A stretch of 64,000 bases of DNA from Ehretia macrophylla. Its lineage: Eukaryota > Streptophyta > Magnoliopsida > Boraginales > Ehretiaceae. The notes beneath the pieces are model-generated. The model was not told the DNA's origin, searched no databases, and was given only the letters and a program-made list of their open reading frames with translations. A program made the translations under genes and the position numbers. Each line of letters begins with the position of its first letter. Position 1 is the stretch's first letter. The stretch lies in contig CM075771.1 of NCBI GenBank assembly GCA_037974665.1, positions 37,866,425 through 37,930,424 on the forward strand, written 5' to 3'. This document shows positions 10,747-22,335 of the stretch, one piece after another.

Positions 10747-13218
10747 TGTAATACCCCGATCCCTCTCGAGACCGGGAGTTCTATCAATCGATCTAAACAC
10801 AACCCAAACAAAACCCGGGCATAAATTTTCAGGGAAAACGGACGGAGTCTCCCCTGTTTCTAGGCGAAAATTAAAACCTGCGACAGCATATAAGTGGACC
10901 AATACCATGTCCAAACATTCAACCACCTCAAGGCCATCCGAGCCTTGGTTCACAACAAGCAAAATACAAGTAAATATACATTCAAGCTTAGCAATTAAAC
11001 TACACCAACCTATATCATAAACTAGACTATCATACCTTTCTATCTCTTTTCCTTTGTCATTACAAATATACATTGAAGTTAAGCTACATTAACTAAATAC
11101 ATAATCTAGTGAAACTTAAATTACATCCCCTTTAACATTAAATACATATAATACATAAAAGCATACAACTTTACAACTTTGACAACTCAAGTCACATAGG
11201 CACGCATGACAACTCTTCAAGCACGGACTTTCACGAAATCATGAACTTTCCAGCTAACATGACATTTCCTGAAATGTGGTGGTGAGGAGTGAGTATACAC
11301 AACACGTATACTCAGTGAGGGCGAGACAGATATCGAATTGGAGAGAAAGAAAGTCGTGCAATGCAAATAAGACAGTTAAGCAATATAACTGATAAATAAG
11401 CAATCAAAACAAATAATCAATACAATAAGCAATTACTGAAAGCATTAACACAACCATTCAAAGCTATACCACACTTTGAAGGCTATGGTTCACTCATACG
11501 AGCAATGTACCATTTCACGAGCGATACATCAATCTCGAGCTTGATGTTGACAACGATGACAATAAGCGCGCATCCACCTTATAACACCAGTTTGGAATAC
11601 CCCAGAAGTATCCATCAATCTACAACCCAAATCTCCCTGGGAGGCAGCCCAAGCGAGAAGAGGGAATAGCTACGGAGCTAGAGCAACCAACACTGGTAAC
11701 CCGAGGCTACCCAGAGAGGCCCATCACTCACGTGCTGACACTATGCAATGCAAGACTCGATACAAGGCAATAAACGAGCGATAGCACAATAATACAAACT
11801 AGTGACAACAAACGAGATAACAAGCAATCACAATCAATACTAGCATTCAACTAACTTTTCAAGCATAACAAGCAATGATAAGCAACAATAACACCAATTA
11901 AACAAGTATATCAAGCTACCCTAAGCATTCTATAGGCATAATATCAAGATATCAAACAAAATCATAAATCGGCCCCAACTATCAAACAATACCATTCCCA
12001 AATGAGCCACGAGTTCTGGAAACCGACTTCGCCAATCCTCCTAGGTCACCATAAGGCACGTCCAAGGACCCCGAAACCCTACTTTACCCTAGAATTCGCG
12101 CAAAGCCTCGATTTTCTCCTTTGCTCGTTTGGACTACAACTATACCAACCAAACACCCAACCAATGCCATAATCGCACCAAAAGTGCTTCCATGGCCTCC
12201 CGAAACAATGCCAACACTCAAAACGAGAAAACGCCAAACTCGACCTAAACGACCCCGACTTTCACTAAGCCATTTTTCTCCGTTTTTCCATTACACATTC
12301 CAATTAAACCACACATTTAGGCATTCTAGCATATCTACCATCTTCCTACATCAATAGAACGCGTAACAGAGCAACTTCATCGAAATGGGGGTTTACTATT
12401 CACAATTTACTATTCATCACACAATTTATATTTCAATTCCAATATTTAACCACAGAAAATGTTAAAAATCTATAAATACATGTTCTACAATCAACAAGGA
12501 ACATTCTTTAAGCAACAAAACGATTAAAACAACAATCTACGCATAAAATCCAAAAATCAAAGTTTAGATACAAATATTTCAAATGCGCAAATAACAATGA
12601 AACCCTCACCTTAGACGCTCCTAAACGCTAGGAAAACCTCGTAGAGTGCCTCGGAAACCACCCCGCACAAGCCCACGCGAAGAATCGAAGATTTGAAGTT
12701 GAGATTTTCTTTTTTTTTTCTCCTTTTCTTCCTCATGGTTTCAAGCCTTTTTTTCTCTGTTTTTTTCGTGTTCTTTCTGCTTATTTAGAAAAAAAAAATG
12801 ACAAGAAGTCAAGGGTCAAAATTCGGTCAACCCGCTAAACCAAAACAGCTATGCCCGACCTTACGAAAACGGCCATAACTTCTTCTAGAAAACTCCAATT
12901 CACGAACGGTTTGAAGCCTCAGAAACTAGACTCATAGAGCTTTCCAACCATATATAATTTGCTACCTAACTCTTCCCCAATTGGTTCAGATTTAATTCCA
13001 AAGTTGACCCAAAATTTGACTAACTTAACATTGAATTTTTTTATTTCTAATCCCAAGTTTGCCTTTTATTAAACATTTCAAAAATTCCCAGCTTGTCCTA
13101 GTTGGTCAATGTAGATGAAAAGTCAACTAGTTTGGTCAAAGAAGGTGAAAGGTCAATAAAATGCAATTTAAATGAACTTTAAATGCTATTGAATACATGC
13201 TAGGTTCAGGGTATCACA
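10747..13218 (-). repeat. Copy A 5' LTR (in element orientation)
   Basis: 2472 bp, colinear with 6449-8906 and with only scattered differences. The hairpin GAGTATAC-7 nt-GTATACTC is perfect here (about 11291-11313). Confidence 0.88.
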
Positions 13219-13365
13219 ACGTTTCTATATCATGTCTTGCGTGGATGCTCCGTTGTTGAAGCAGATGGGTTATCGTTAAGCCCATTTGGCCTTTTGAATT
13301 GGCCATCGCTCTAGGCTGGGACTGTGAACCGTTAACACATATAGGAATTGTGTACTCAACATGAC

Positions 13366-13484
13366 GGGTGCGATCATACCAGCACTAATGCACCGAATCC
13401 CATCAGAAATCCGAAGTTAAGCGTGCTTGGGCGAGAGTAGTACTAGGATGGGTGACCCCCTATGAAGTCCTCGTGTTGTACCCC
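13366..13484 (+). rRNA. 5S rRNA gene 10
   Basis: Full-length copy with G31A, C44A, G97A, G98T and C114T. It shares CTATGAAG with genes 1 and 4. Its upstream spacer shares the TCTATATC variant with the spacers before genes 1 and 4. Confidence 0.93.
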
Positions 13485-14042
13485 CTTTTCAATTTTTTTT
13501 TCCCTGGTTGGGGTTGCCAAGATACTTTATCCACCAAATCTTGATTACTGAATCCTACGGAACATTGGGCAATACAACTTCGCTTTACATAGAGGCCGCG
13601 CCGGCAAACCGAGGGTGTTTGGTTTGTGACCAGGTGTCCGTCGCTCCGGTGCCCATAACTTTTGATCGGTAAGGAGTAACGCGGCGCACAACATACCGTT
13701 GCAAAGCTCTTTGAGAGCTCTACGACGTGGGCTGCCAGCTTGCTCACTGTGGCCATTTTTGGAGCCCAAAATCGAACGTTTTCATCAGTTTCAGTCAACC
13801 TTTCTTCTTTAGCTCTATTTTTCCATCACGAATTGTACGTCGTGAGCTGTTAAAAGGACGACAACCTGACTCGCGGGATATCAAAGGGCCCTACAATTTG
13901 TCGATATCATGTCTTGCGAGGATGCTGCGTTGTTGAAGCGGATGGGTTGTCGTTAAGCCCATTGGGCCTTTTGAATGGGCCATCTCTCTAGGCTGGGACT
14001 GTGAACCGTTAACACATATAGGAATTGTGCCCTAAACATGAC

Positions 14043-14161
14043 GGGTGCAATCATACCAGCACTAATGCACCGGATCCCATCAAAACTCCGAAGTTAAGCG
14101 TGCTTAGGCGAGAGTAGTACTAGGATGGGTGACCCCCTGGGAAGTCCTCGTGTTGCACCCC
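14043..14161 (+). rRNA. 5S rRNA gene 11
   Basis: Full-length copy with G7A, G41A and G64A. Confidence 0.94.
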
Positions 14162-14719
14162 TTTTTCAAATTTTTTTTCCCTAGTTAGGGTTGCCTAGAT
14201 ACTTTATCCAACAAATCTCCATTACCGAATTCCACGGAACATTGGGCAAGATAACTTCGCTTCACATAGAGGCCGGGCCCGAAAATCGAGGGCATAGGGT
14301 TTGCGACTAGGTCTCCGTCGCTCCGGTGCCCATAACTTTTGATCCGTAAGGAGTTAGGCAGCACACAGCATACCGTTGTAAAGCTCTCTGAGAGCTCTAC
14401 GACAGGGGCAACAAGCTTGCTCGTCGTGCCCCTTTTTGGAGCCCAAAATCAAATGTTTTCATCAGTTTCAGGCCACTTTTCTTCTTTCGCTCTGTTTTTT
14501 CGTCCCGGATCGTACGTCGTGAGTTGTCAAAAGGACGACAACCTGACTCGTTCGACATCAGAGGGCACTACAACTTGTCGATATCACGTCTTGTGAGGAC
14601 GCTGCTTTGTTGAAGGGGATGGGTTGTCGTTAAGCCCATTGAGCCTTTTGAATGGGCCATCTCTCTAGGCTGGAACTGTGAAACGTTAACACATATAGGA
14701 ATTGTGCCCTCAGCATGAC

Positions 14720-14838
14720 GGATGTGATCATACCAGCACTAATGCACCGGATCCCATCAGAACTCTGAAGTTAAGCGTCCTTGGGCGAGAGTAGTACTAA
14801 GATGGGTGACCCCCTGGGAAGTCCTCGTGTTGCACCCC
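14720..14838 (+). rRNA. 5S rRNA gene 12
   Basis: Full-length copy with G3A, C6T, C47T, G60C and G81A. The first two weaken helix I against an unchanged GCACC 3' end. G60C lies in box A. Confidence 0.92.
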
Positions 14839-15396
14839 GTTTTCAATTTTTTTTGCCCTGGTTAGGTTTTTCAAGATACTTTATCCACCAAATCTCTATT
14901 ACCGAATCCGACGGAACATTGCGCAAGACAACTTCGCTTAACATTGTGGCCGGGCCGACAAACCTAAGGCGTAGGGTTTGTGACCAGGTCTACGTCACTC
15001 TGGTGTCCATAACATTTGATCCGTAAAGAGTTATGCGGCGCACAGCATACCGTTGCAAAGCTCTCTAAGAGCTCTACGACGGGGGCAGCTTGCTTGCTCG
15101 TTGTGCCCTTTTTTGGAGCCCAAAATTGAACATTTTCATCAGTTTCAGTCCACTTTTCTTCTATTACTCTGTTTTTTCATCCCAGATCGTACGTCGTGAG
15201 CTGTTAAGAGGACGACAACCTGACTCGCGGGACATCAGAGGGCCCTACAACATGTCGATATCACGTCTTGCAAGGATGCTGCGTTGTTGAATCAGATGGG
15301 TTGTCGTTAAGTCCATTGGGCCTTTTGAATGGGCCATCTCTTTAGGCTGGGACTGTGAACCGTTAACACATATAGGAATTGTGCCCTCAACATGAC

Positions 15397-15515
15397 GGGT
15401 GCGATCATACCAGCACTAATGCACCGGATCCCATCAGAACTCCGAAGTTAAGCGTGCTTGGGAGAGAGTAGTTCTAGGATGGGTGACCCCCAGGGAAGTC
15501 CTCTTGTTGTACACC
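15397..15515 (+). rRNA. 5S rRNA gene 13
   Basis: Full-length copy with C67A, A77T, T96A, G108T, C114T and C117A. The 3' strand of helix I is damaged. Confidence 0.91.
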
Positions 15516-16072
15516 CTTTTCAATATTTTTTGCCCTGGTTAGGGTTGTCAAGATACTTTATTCACCAAATCTCTATTACCGAATCCCACGGAGCATTGGG
15601 CAAGACAACTTCGCTTCACGTAGAGGCCGGGCCCGCAAACCGAGGGCGTAGTGTTTGAGACCAGGTCTCCGTTGCTCTGGTGCCCATAACTTTTGATCTG
15701 TAAGGAGTTACGCGGCGCATAGCATACCGTTGCAAAGCACTCTGAGAGCCCTACGACGGGGGCAACCAGCTTGCTCGCTATACCGTTTTTGGAGCCCAAA
15801 ATCGAACGTTTTCATCAGTTTCGGGCCACTTTTCTTCTTTTGCTCTGTTTTTCCGTCCCAGATCATACATCGTGAGCTGTTAAAAGGACGACAACCTGAC
15901 TCGCGGTACATCAGAGGGCCCTACAACGTGTCGATATCAAGTTTTGCGAGGATGCTGTGTTGTTGAAGCGGATGGGTTGTCGTTAAGCCCATTGGGCCTT
16001 TTGGATTGGCCATCTCTCCAGGCTGGCACTGTGAACCGTTAACACATATAGGAATTGAGCCCTCAAAATGAC

Positions 16073-16191
16073 GGGTGTGATCATACCAGCACTAATGCAC
16101 CACATCCCATCAGAACTCCAAAGTTAAGCGTGCTTGGGCGAGAATAGTACTAGGATGGGTGACCCCCTGGGAAGTCCACGTGTTGCACCCC
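16073..16191 (+). rRNA. 5S rRNA gene 14
   Basis: Full-length copy with C6T, G30A, G31C, G48A, G72A and T106A. Its upstream spacer is the first with both class II markers (GGTACATC and CTGGCACTG). Confidence 0.92.
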
Positions 16192-16749
16192 ATTTTCAAT
16201 TTTTTTTGCCCTGGTTAGGGTTGCCAAGATACTTTATCCACCAAATCTCTATTACCGATTCCCACGGATCATTGGGCAAGACAACTTCGCTTCACGTAGA
16301 GGCCGGGCCCGCAAACCTAGGGTGTAGGGTTTGTGACCAGGTCTCTGTCGCTCCGGTGCCCATAACTTTTGATCCGTAAGGAGTTACGCGGTGCACAGCA
16401 TACCGTTCCAAAGCTCTCCAAGAGCTCTACGACGGGGGCAACCACTTTGCTCGCTATGCCCATTTTTGTAGCCCAAAATCAAATGTTTTCATCAGTTTCA
16501 AGCCACTTTTCTTCTTTTGCACTGTTTTTCTGTTCCGGATCGCACGTCGTGAGCTGTTGAAAGGACAACAACCTGACTCGCGGTACAAGAGAGGGCCCTA
16601 CAATGTGTCGATATCACGTCTTGCGAGGATACTGCGTTGTTGAAGTGGATGGGTTGTCGTTAAGCCCATTGGGCCTTTTGAATGGGCCATCTCTCTAGGT
16701 TGGGACTGTGAACCGTTAACACATATAGGAATTGTGCCCTCAACATGTC

Positions 16750-16868
16750 AGGTTCGATCATACCAGCACTAATGCACCAGATCCCATCAGAACTCCGAAG
16801 TTAAGAGTGCTTGGACGAGAGTAGTACTAGGATGGGTGACCCCTTGGGAAGCCCTCGTGTTGCACCCC
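16750..16868 (+). rRNA. 5S rRNA gene 15
   Basis: Full-length copy with G1A, G5T, G30A, C57A, G66A, C95T and T103C. Confidence 0.91.
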
Positions 16869-17426
16869 GTTTTCAATTTTTTTGCCCCTGGTTAGGGTTG
16901 CCAAGATACTTTATCCACCAAATCTCTATTACCCAATCACACGGAACATTGGGCAAGACAACTTCGCTTCACTTAGAGGCTGGGCCCGCAAACCGAGGGC
17001 GTAGGGTTTGTGACCAGGTCTCCGTCGCTCCGATGCCCATAACTTTTGATCCGTAAGGAGTTACGCGATGCACAGCATACCGTTGCAAAGCTCTATGAGA
17101 TCTCTACGATGGGGGCAGCCAGCTTGCTCACTGTGCCCATTTTTGGTGCCCAAAATCGAACATTTTTATCAGTTTCAGGACATTTTTCTTCTTTTGCCTT
17201 GTTTTTTCGTCCCGGATCATACGTTGTGAGCAGTTAAAAGGAAGACAACCTAACTCACAGTATATTAGAGGGCCCTACAACGTGTCGATATCACGTCTTG
17301 CGAGGATGCTGCGTTGTTAAAGCGGATGGGTTGTCGTTAAGCCCATTGGGCCTTTTGATTGGGTCATCTCTCTAGGCTGGCACTATGAACCGTTAGCACA
17401 TATAGGAATTGTGCCCTCAACATGAC

Positions 17427-17545
17427 GGGTGCGATCATACCAGTACTAATGCAACGGATCCCACCAGAACTCCGAAGTTAAGCGTGCTTGGGCGAGAGTA
17501 GTACTAGGATGGGTAACCCCCTGGGAAGTCCTCGTGTTGCACCCC
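17427..17545 (+). rRNA. 5S rRNA gene 16
   Basis: Full-length copy with C18T, C28A, T38C and G89A. C28A is shared with genes 17 and 18. Confidence 0.94.
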
Positions 17546-18103
17546 CGTTTCAATTTTTTTTGCCCTGGTTAGGGTTCCCAAGATACTTTATCCACCAAAT
17601 CTCTATTACCAAATTCCACGGAACATTGGGCTAGACAACTTCACTTCACGTAGAGGCCTGGCTCGCAAACCGAGGGCGTAGGGTTTATGACCAGGTCTCC
17701 GCCACTCCGAAGCCCATAACTTTTGATCCGTAAGGTGTTACGCAGCGCACAACATACCGTTGCAAAGCTCTCTAAGAGCTCTACGACAGGGGCTGCCAGC
17801 TTGCTCGCTGTGCCTATTTTTTAAGCCAAAAATCGAATGTTTTCATCAGTTTCAGGACACTTTTCTTCGTTTGCCCTATGTTTTCATCCCGGATCGTACG
17901 TCGTGAGCTGTTAAAAGGATGACAACCTGACTCGCGGTACATCAGAGGGCCCTACAACTTGTCGATATCACGTCTTGCGAGGATGCTATGTTATTGAAGC
18001 AGATGGGTTGTCGTTAAGCCCATTGGGCCTTTTGAATGGACCATCTCTCTAGGCTGGCACTATGAACCGTTAACACATATTGGAATTGTGCCCTCAACTT
18101 GAC

Positions 18104-18222
18104 GGGTGCGATAATACCAGCACTAATGCAATGGATCCCATCAGAACTCCGAAGTTAAGCGTGCTTGGGCGAGAGTAGTACTAGGATGGGTGACCCCCTG
18201 GGAAGTCCTCGTGTTCTACCTC
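18104..18222 (+). rRNA. 5S rRNA gene 17
   Basis: Full-length copy with C10A, C28A, C29T, G113C, C114T and C118T. Three changes fall in the 3' strand of helix I. A spacer of about 900 bp follows, because the next half unit has no gene. Confidence 0.91.
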
Positions 18223-19121
18223 CTTTTATATTTTTTTTGCCTTGGTTAGGGTTGTCAAGATACTTTATCCACCAAATCTCTATTACCGAATCCCACGGAA
18301 CATTGGGCAAGACAACTTCGCTTCATGTAGAGGCCGGGCCCGCAAACCGAGGGCGTAGGGTTTGTGACCAGGTCTCCGTCGCTCCGGTGCCTATGACATT
18401 TGATACGTAAGAAGTTACGCGGCGCACAGCATACCGTTGCAAAGCTCTTTGAGAGTTGTACGACGAGGGCAACCAGCCTGCTCACTGTGCCCCTTTTTGG
18501 AGCCCAAAATCGAACGTTTTCATCAATTTTAGGCCACTTTTGTTGTTTTGCTCTATTTTTCCGTCCCGGATTGTACGTCGTGAGTTGTTAAAAGGACGAC
18601 AACCAAACTCGCGGGACATCATAGGGCCCTACAACGTGTCGATATCACATCTTGCGAGGATGCTGCGTTGTTGAAGCGGATAGGTTGTCATTAAGCCCAT
18701 TGGGCCTTTTGAATGAGCTATCTCTCCGGTGCTCATAACTTTTGATCCGTAAGGAGTTACGCGTCGCACAGCAGACCGTTGCAAAGCTCTCTGAGAGCTC
18801 TATGACGGGGGCAGCCAGCTTGCTCGCTATGCCCATTTTTGAAGCCCAAAATCGAATGCTTTCATCAGTTTCAGGACACTTTTCTTCGTTTGCCTTTTTT
18901 TCCGTCCCGGATCGTACGTCGTAAGCTGTTAAAAGGACGAAAACCTGACTCGCGGTACATCAGAGGGCCCTATAACGTGTCGATATCATGTCTTGCGAGG
19001 ATGCTACGTTATTGAAGCGGATAGGTTGTCGTTACGCCCATTGGGCCTTTTGAATGGGCCATCTTTCTAGGCTAGCACTGTGAACTATTAACACATATAG
19101 GAATTGTGCCCTCAACTTGAC
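18223..19121 (+). repeat. 5S spacer with gene-less half unit
   Basis: After a normal downstream spacer (to about 18720) the sequence jumps from GAATGAGCTATCTCT to CCGGTGCTCATAACTTTTG at about 18721-18727. It then repeats the second half of the spacer before gene 18. One 5S gene and its flanks, about 336 bp, are missing relative to two full units. A short CTC-type microhomology is present at the junction. Confidence 0.88.
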
Positions 19122-19240
19122 GGGGGCGATCATACCAGCACTAATGCAACGGATCCCATCAGAACTCCGAAATTAAGCGTGCTTGGGTGAGAGTAGTACT
19201 ATGATGGATGACCCCCTGGGTAGTCCTCGTGTTGCACCCC
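19122..19240 (+). rRNA. 5S rRNA gene 18
   Basis: Full-length copy with T4G, C28A, G51A, C67T, G81T, G87A and A100T. Confidence 0.91.
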
Positions 19241-19798
19241 CATTTCAATTTTTTTTGCCCTGGTTAGGGTTGCCAAGATACTTTATCCACCAAATCTCTA
19301 TTATCGAATCCCACGGAACATTGGGCAAGACAACTTCGCTTTACGTAGTGGCCGGGCCCGCAAAGCGAGGGCGTAGCATTTGTGACCAGGTCTCCGTCGC
19401 TCCGGTGCCCATAACTTTTGATCCGTATGGAGTTATGCGGCGCACAGCATACCGTTGCAAAGCTCTCTGAGAGCTCTACGATGAGGGTAGCCATATTTCT
19501 CGCTGTACTTCTTTTTGGCACCCAAAATCGAACATTTTCGTCAGTTTTAGGCAACTTTTGTTGTTTTGCTCTATTTTTCCATCCCGGATTATACGTCGTG
19601 AGCTGTTAAAAGGATGACAACTTGACTCGCGGGACATCATAGGGCCCTACAATGTGTCGATATCACGTCTTACGAGGATGTTGCGTTGTTGAAGCGGATG
19701 GGTTATCGTTAAGCCCATTGAGCCTTTTGAATGAGCTATCTCTCTAGGTTGGGACTGTGAACCGTTAACACATATAGGAATTGTGCCATAAACATGAC

Positions 19799-19917
19799 GG
19801 GTGCGATCATACCAGCACTAATGCCCCGGATCCCATTAGAACTCCGAAGTTAAGCGTGCTTGGGCGAGAGTAGTACTAGGATGGGTGAACCCCTGGGAAG
19901 TCCTCGTGTTGCACCCC
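19799..19917 (+). rRNA. 5S rRNA gene 19
   Basis: Full-length copy with A27C, C39T and C91A. The TRIM is inserted 137 bp downstream of its 3' end. Confidence 0.94.
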
Positions 19918-20054
19918 CATTTCAATTTTTTTTGACCTGGTTAGGGTTGCCAAGATACTTTATCCACCAAATCTCTATTACCGAATCCCACGGAGCATTG
20001 GGCAAGACAACTTCGCTTCACGTAGAGGCCGGGCTCGCAAACTGAGGACATAGG

Positions 20055-20264
20055 TGTGGCGCTCCCACATCGAAAAATTAGGAAGTGATGTAGCTGTATA
20101 TAAGGGGGCGACTCCTTGTATAAGCCACAAGGCCTTTTCACGTGGGAGACCACGTGAGGAACAAAACCGTGAGAGTATTGGTTCCCTTCGGGGCTTGCTC
20201 AAAGCGGACAATATTGTGGTAGTGACGTACTCGTGCCCGTGATAAACCGTGGTGGGTCGTTACA
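20055..20264 (+). repeat. TRIM 5' LTR
   Basis: 210 bp, starting TGTGGCGCTCCCACATCG and ending GGGTCGTTACA. A TATA-like TGTATATAAGG lies near 20095-20105, followed by a GC-rich stretch. Confidence 0.92.
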
Positions 20265-20266
20265 AA

Positions 20267-20279
20267 TGGTATCAGAGCC
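20267..20279 (+). other. TRIM primer binding site
   Basis: TGGTATCAGAGCC, complementary to the 3' end of initiator tRNA-Met, 2 nt after the 5' LTR. Confidence 0.92.
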
Positions 20280-20344
20280 TACCGGGGTGACCCGGCGTTG
20301 TAAGGTAAGCCCGCGAGGGCGCGTGCCTCTTAAGGGGGGTGGAG

Positions 20345-20554
20345 TGTGGCACTCCCACATCGAAAAATTAGGAAGTGATGCAGCTGTATATAAGGGGGCG
20401 ACTCCTTGTATAAGCCATAAGGCCTTTTCACGTGTGAGACCACGTGAGGAACAAAACCGTGAGAGTATTGGTTCCCTTCGGGGCTTGCTCAAAGCGAACA
20501 ATATTGTGGTAGTGACGTACTCGTGCCCGTGATAAACCGTGGCGGGTCGTTACA
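20345..20554 (+). repeat. TRIM 3' LTR
   Basis: 210 bp, the same length as the 5' LTR, with about six substitutions between them. Confidence 0.92.
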
Positions 20555-20980
20555 ATAGGGATTGTGACCATGTCTCCGTCGCTCCGATGCCCATAACATT
20601 TGATCTGTAAGGAGTTACACGGTGCACAGCATACCGTTGCAAAGCTCTCTGAGAGCTCTACGACGGGGGCAACCAGCTTGCTCGCTTTGCCCGTTTTTAG
20701 AGCCCAAAATCGAATGTTTTCATCAGTTTTAGGACACTTTTCTTCTGTTGCCCTATTTTTTCATCCCGGATCGTACGTCGTGAGCTGTTAAAAGGACGAC
20801 AACCTGACTCGCGGTACATCAGAGGGCCCTACAATGTGTCGATATCACGTCTTGCGAGGATGCTCCGTTGTTGAAGCAGATAGGTTGTCGTTAAGCCCAT
20901 TGGGCCTTTTGCATAGGCCATCTCTCTAGGCTGGCACTATGAACCGTTAACACATATAAGAATTGTGCCCTCAACATGAC

Positions 20981-21099
20981 GGTTGCAATCATTCCAGCAC
21001 TAATGCACCGAATCCCATCAAAACACCGAAGTTAAGCGTGCTTGGGCGAGAGTAGCACTAGGATGGGTGACCCCTTGGGAAGTCCTCGTGTTGCACCCC
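20981..21099 (+). rRNA. 5S rRNA gene 20
   Basis: Diverged full-length copy with G3T, G7A, A13T, G31A, G41A, T45A, T76C and C95T. Confidence 0.9.
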
Positions 21100-21658
21100 C
21101 TTTTCAATTTTTTTTTGCCCTGGTTAGTGTTGCCAAGTTACTTTATCCACCAAATCTCTACTACCAAATCCCACGAAAAATTGGGCAAGACAACTTCGCT
21201 TCAAGTATAAGCCGGGCCCGCAAACCGAGGGCGTAGGGTTTGTGAGCTAGTCTCCGTCGCTCCGGTTCCCATAACATTTGATCCGTAAGGAGTTACGCGG
21301 CGCACAGCATACCGTTGCAAAGCTCTCTGAGAGCTCTACGACGGGGGTAGCCAGCTTGCTCACTTTGCCATATTTTGGAGCCCAAAATCGAATGTTTTCA
21401 TCAGTTTCAAGACACTTTTTTTCGTTTGCCCTATTTTTTCGTAACGGATCGTACGTCGTGAGCTATTAAAAGGACGACAACCTGACTCGCTGTACATCAG
21501 AGGGCCCTACAACGTGTCGATATCACGTCTTGCGAGGATGCTGCGTTGTTGAAGTGGATGGGTTGTCATTAAGCCCATTGGGCCTTTTGAATAGGCCATC
21601 TCTCTAGGTTAGCACTGTGAACCATTAACACATATAGGAATTGTGCACTCAACATGAT

Positions 21659-21777
21659 GGGTGCAATCATACCAGCACTAATGCACCGGATCCCATCAGA
21701 ATTCCGAAGTTAAGCGTGCTTGGGTGAGAGTAGAACTAGGATGGGTGACCCCCTGGGAAGTCGTCGTGTTGCACCCC
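21659..21777 (+). rRNA. 5S rRNA gene 21
   Basis: Full-length copy with G7A, C44T, C67T, T76A and C105G. The -1 base is T. Confidence 0.92.
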
Positions 21778-22335
21778 CTTTTCAATTTTTTTTGCCCTGG
21801 TTAGGGTTGCCAAGATACTTTATCCTCCAAATCTCTTTTACCGAATCCCACGGAACATTGGGCAAGACAACTTCCCTTCACGTAGTGGTCGGGCCTGCAA
21901 ACCGAGGGCGTAGGGTTTGTGATCAGGTCTCCGTCGTTTCGGTGCCCATAAGTTTTGGTCCGTAAGGAGTTACACGGCGCCCAGCATACTGTTGCAAAGC
22001 TCTCTGAGAGCTCTACGATGGGGGCAGCTAGCTTGCTTGTTCTGCCCTTTTTTGGAGCCCAAAATCGAATGTTTTCATCAGTTTCAGGACACTTTTCTTC
22101 TTTTGCCCTGTTTTTCCATCCCAGATCGTACGACGTGAGCTGTTAAAAGGATGACAACCTAACTCGCTGTACATCAGAGGGATCTACAACGTGTCGATAT
22201 CACATCTTGCGAGGAGGCTGCATTGTTGAAGCGAATAGGTTGTCGTTAAGCCCATTAGGCCTTTTGAATGGGCCATCTCTCTAGGCTGGCACTGTGAACC
22301 GTTAACACATATAGGAATTCTGCCCTCATCATGAC

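Larger units (their letters stand above)
6449..13218 (-). mobile_element. Copy A: non-coding LTR retrotransposon
   Basis: An element of about 6.77 kb with two direct LTRs (6449-8906 and 10747-13218) around 1.84 kb of internal DNA. Read on the minus strand, it begins TGTGATACCC or similar and ends GTATTACA. A tRNA-iMet primer site adjoins the 5' LTR and a purine tract adjoins the 3' LTR. The flanks ACGTG (6444-6448) and ACGTT (13219-13223) look like a 5-bp target duplication with one later change. The insertion lies in the 5S spacer between genes 9 and 10, and removing it restores the 677-bp period. I recognise no gag or pol, so it must be non-autonomous if it ever moved. It is related to copy B at 33250-40217. 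The two LTRs look a few per cent different, so it is not very recent. Confidence 0.9.
13219..20054 (+). repeat. 5S rDNA array, block 2 (genes 10-19)
   Basis: Ten 5S genes at 677-bp spacing, except for a 1018-bp interval between genes 17 and 18, where a half unit without a gene is inserted. From about 15.9 kb most spacers change from the GGGACATC/CTGGGACTG type to the GGTACATC/CTGGCACTG type. The block begins at the right flank of copy A and ends at the TRIM. Confidence 0.95.
20055..20554 (+). mobile_element. TRIM: miniature LTR element in 5S spacer
   Basis: A complete 500-bp terminal-repeat retrotransposon in miniature. It has two 210-bp LTRs (20055-20264 and 20345-20554) with TG...CA ends around an 80-bp core. 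The perfect target duplication ATAGG lies at 20050-20054 and 20555-20559. The core carries a tRNA-iMet primer site (20267-20279) and a purine tract (20333-20344). The LTRs differ at about 6 of 210 sites by eye. It has no coding capacity, so it must have used enzymes from another element. It cannot be Cassandra, the TRIM that carries a 5S-like block, because its LTRs contain no 5S gene segment. Without it, the spacing between genes 19 and 20 returns to 677 bp. It looks structurally whole. Confidence 0.93.

Noticed and set aside
20267-20279. tRNA gene suggested by TGGTATCAGAGCC
   Set aside because: It is only a primer site complementary to the tRNA 3' end. No cloverleaf-length sequence follows. 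The same applies at 10733, 35866, 40971 and 59042.
20054-20532. Open frames across the TRIM
   Set aside because: They span LTR and flank sequence. TRIMs have no coding capacity.
20055-20554. Idea that the small element is Cassandra, the TRIM with a 5S-like segment
   Set aside because: Its LTRs contain no 5S gene sequence. The 5S copies belong to the surrounding array.
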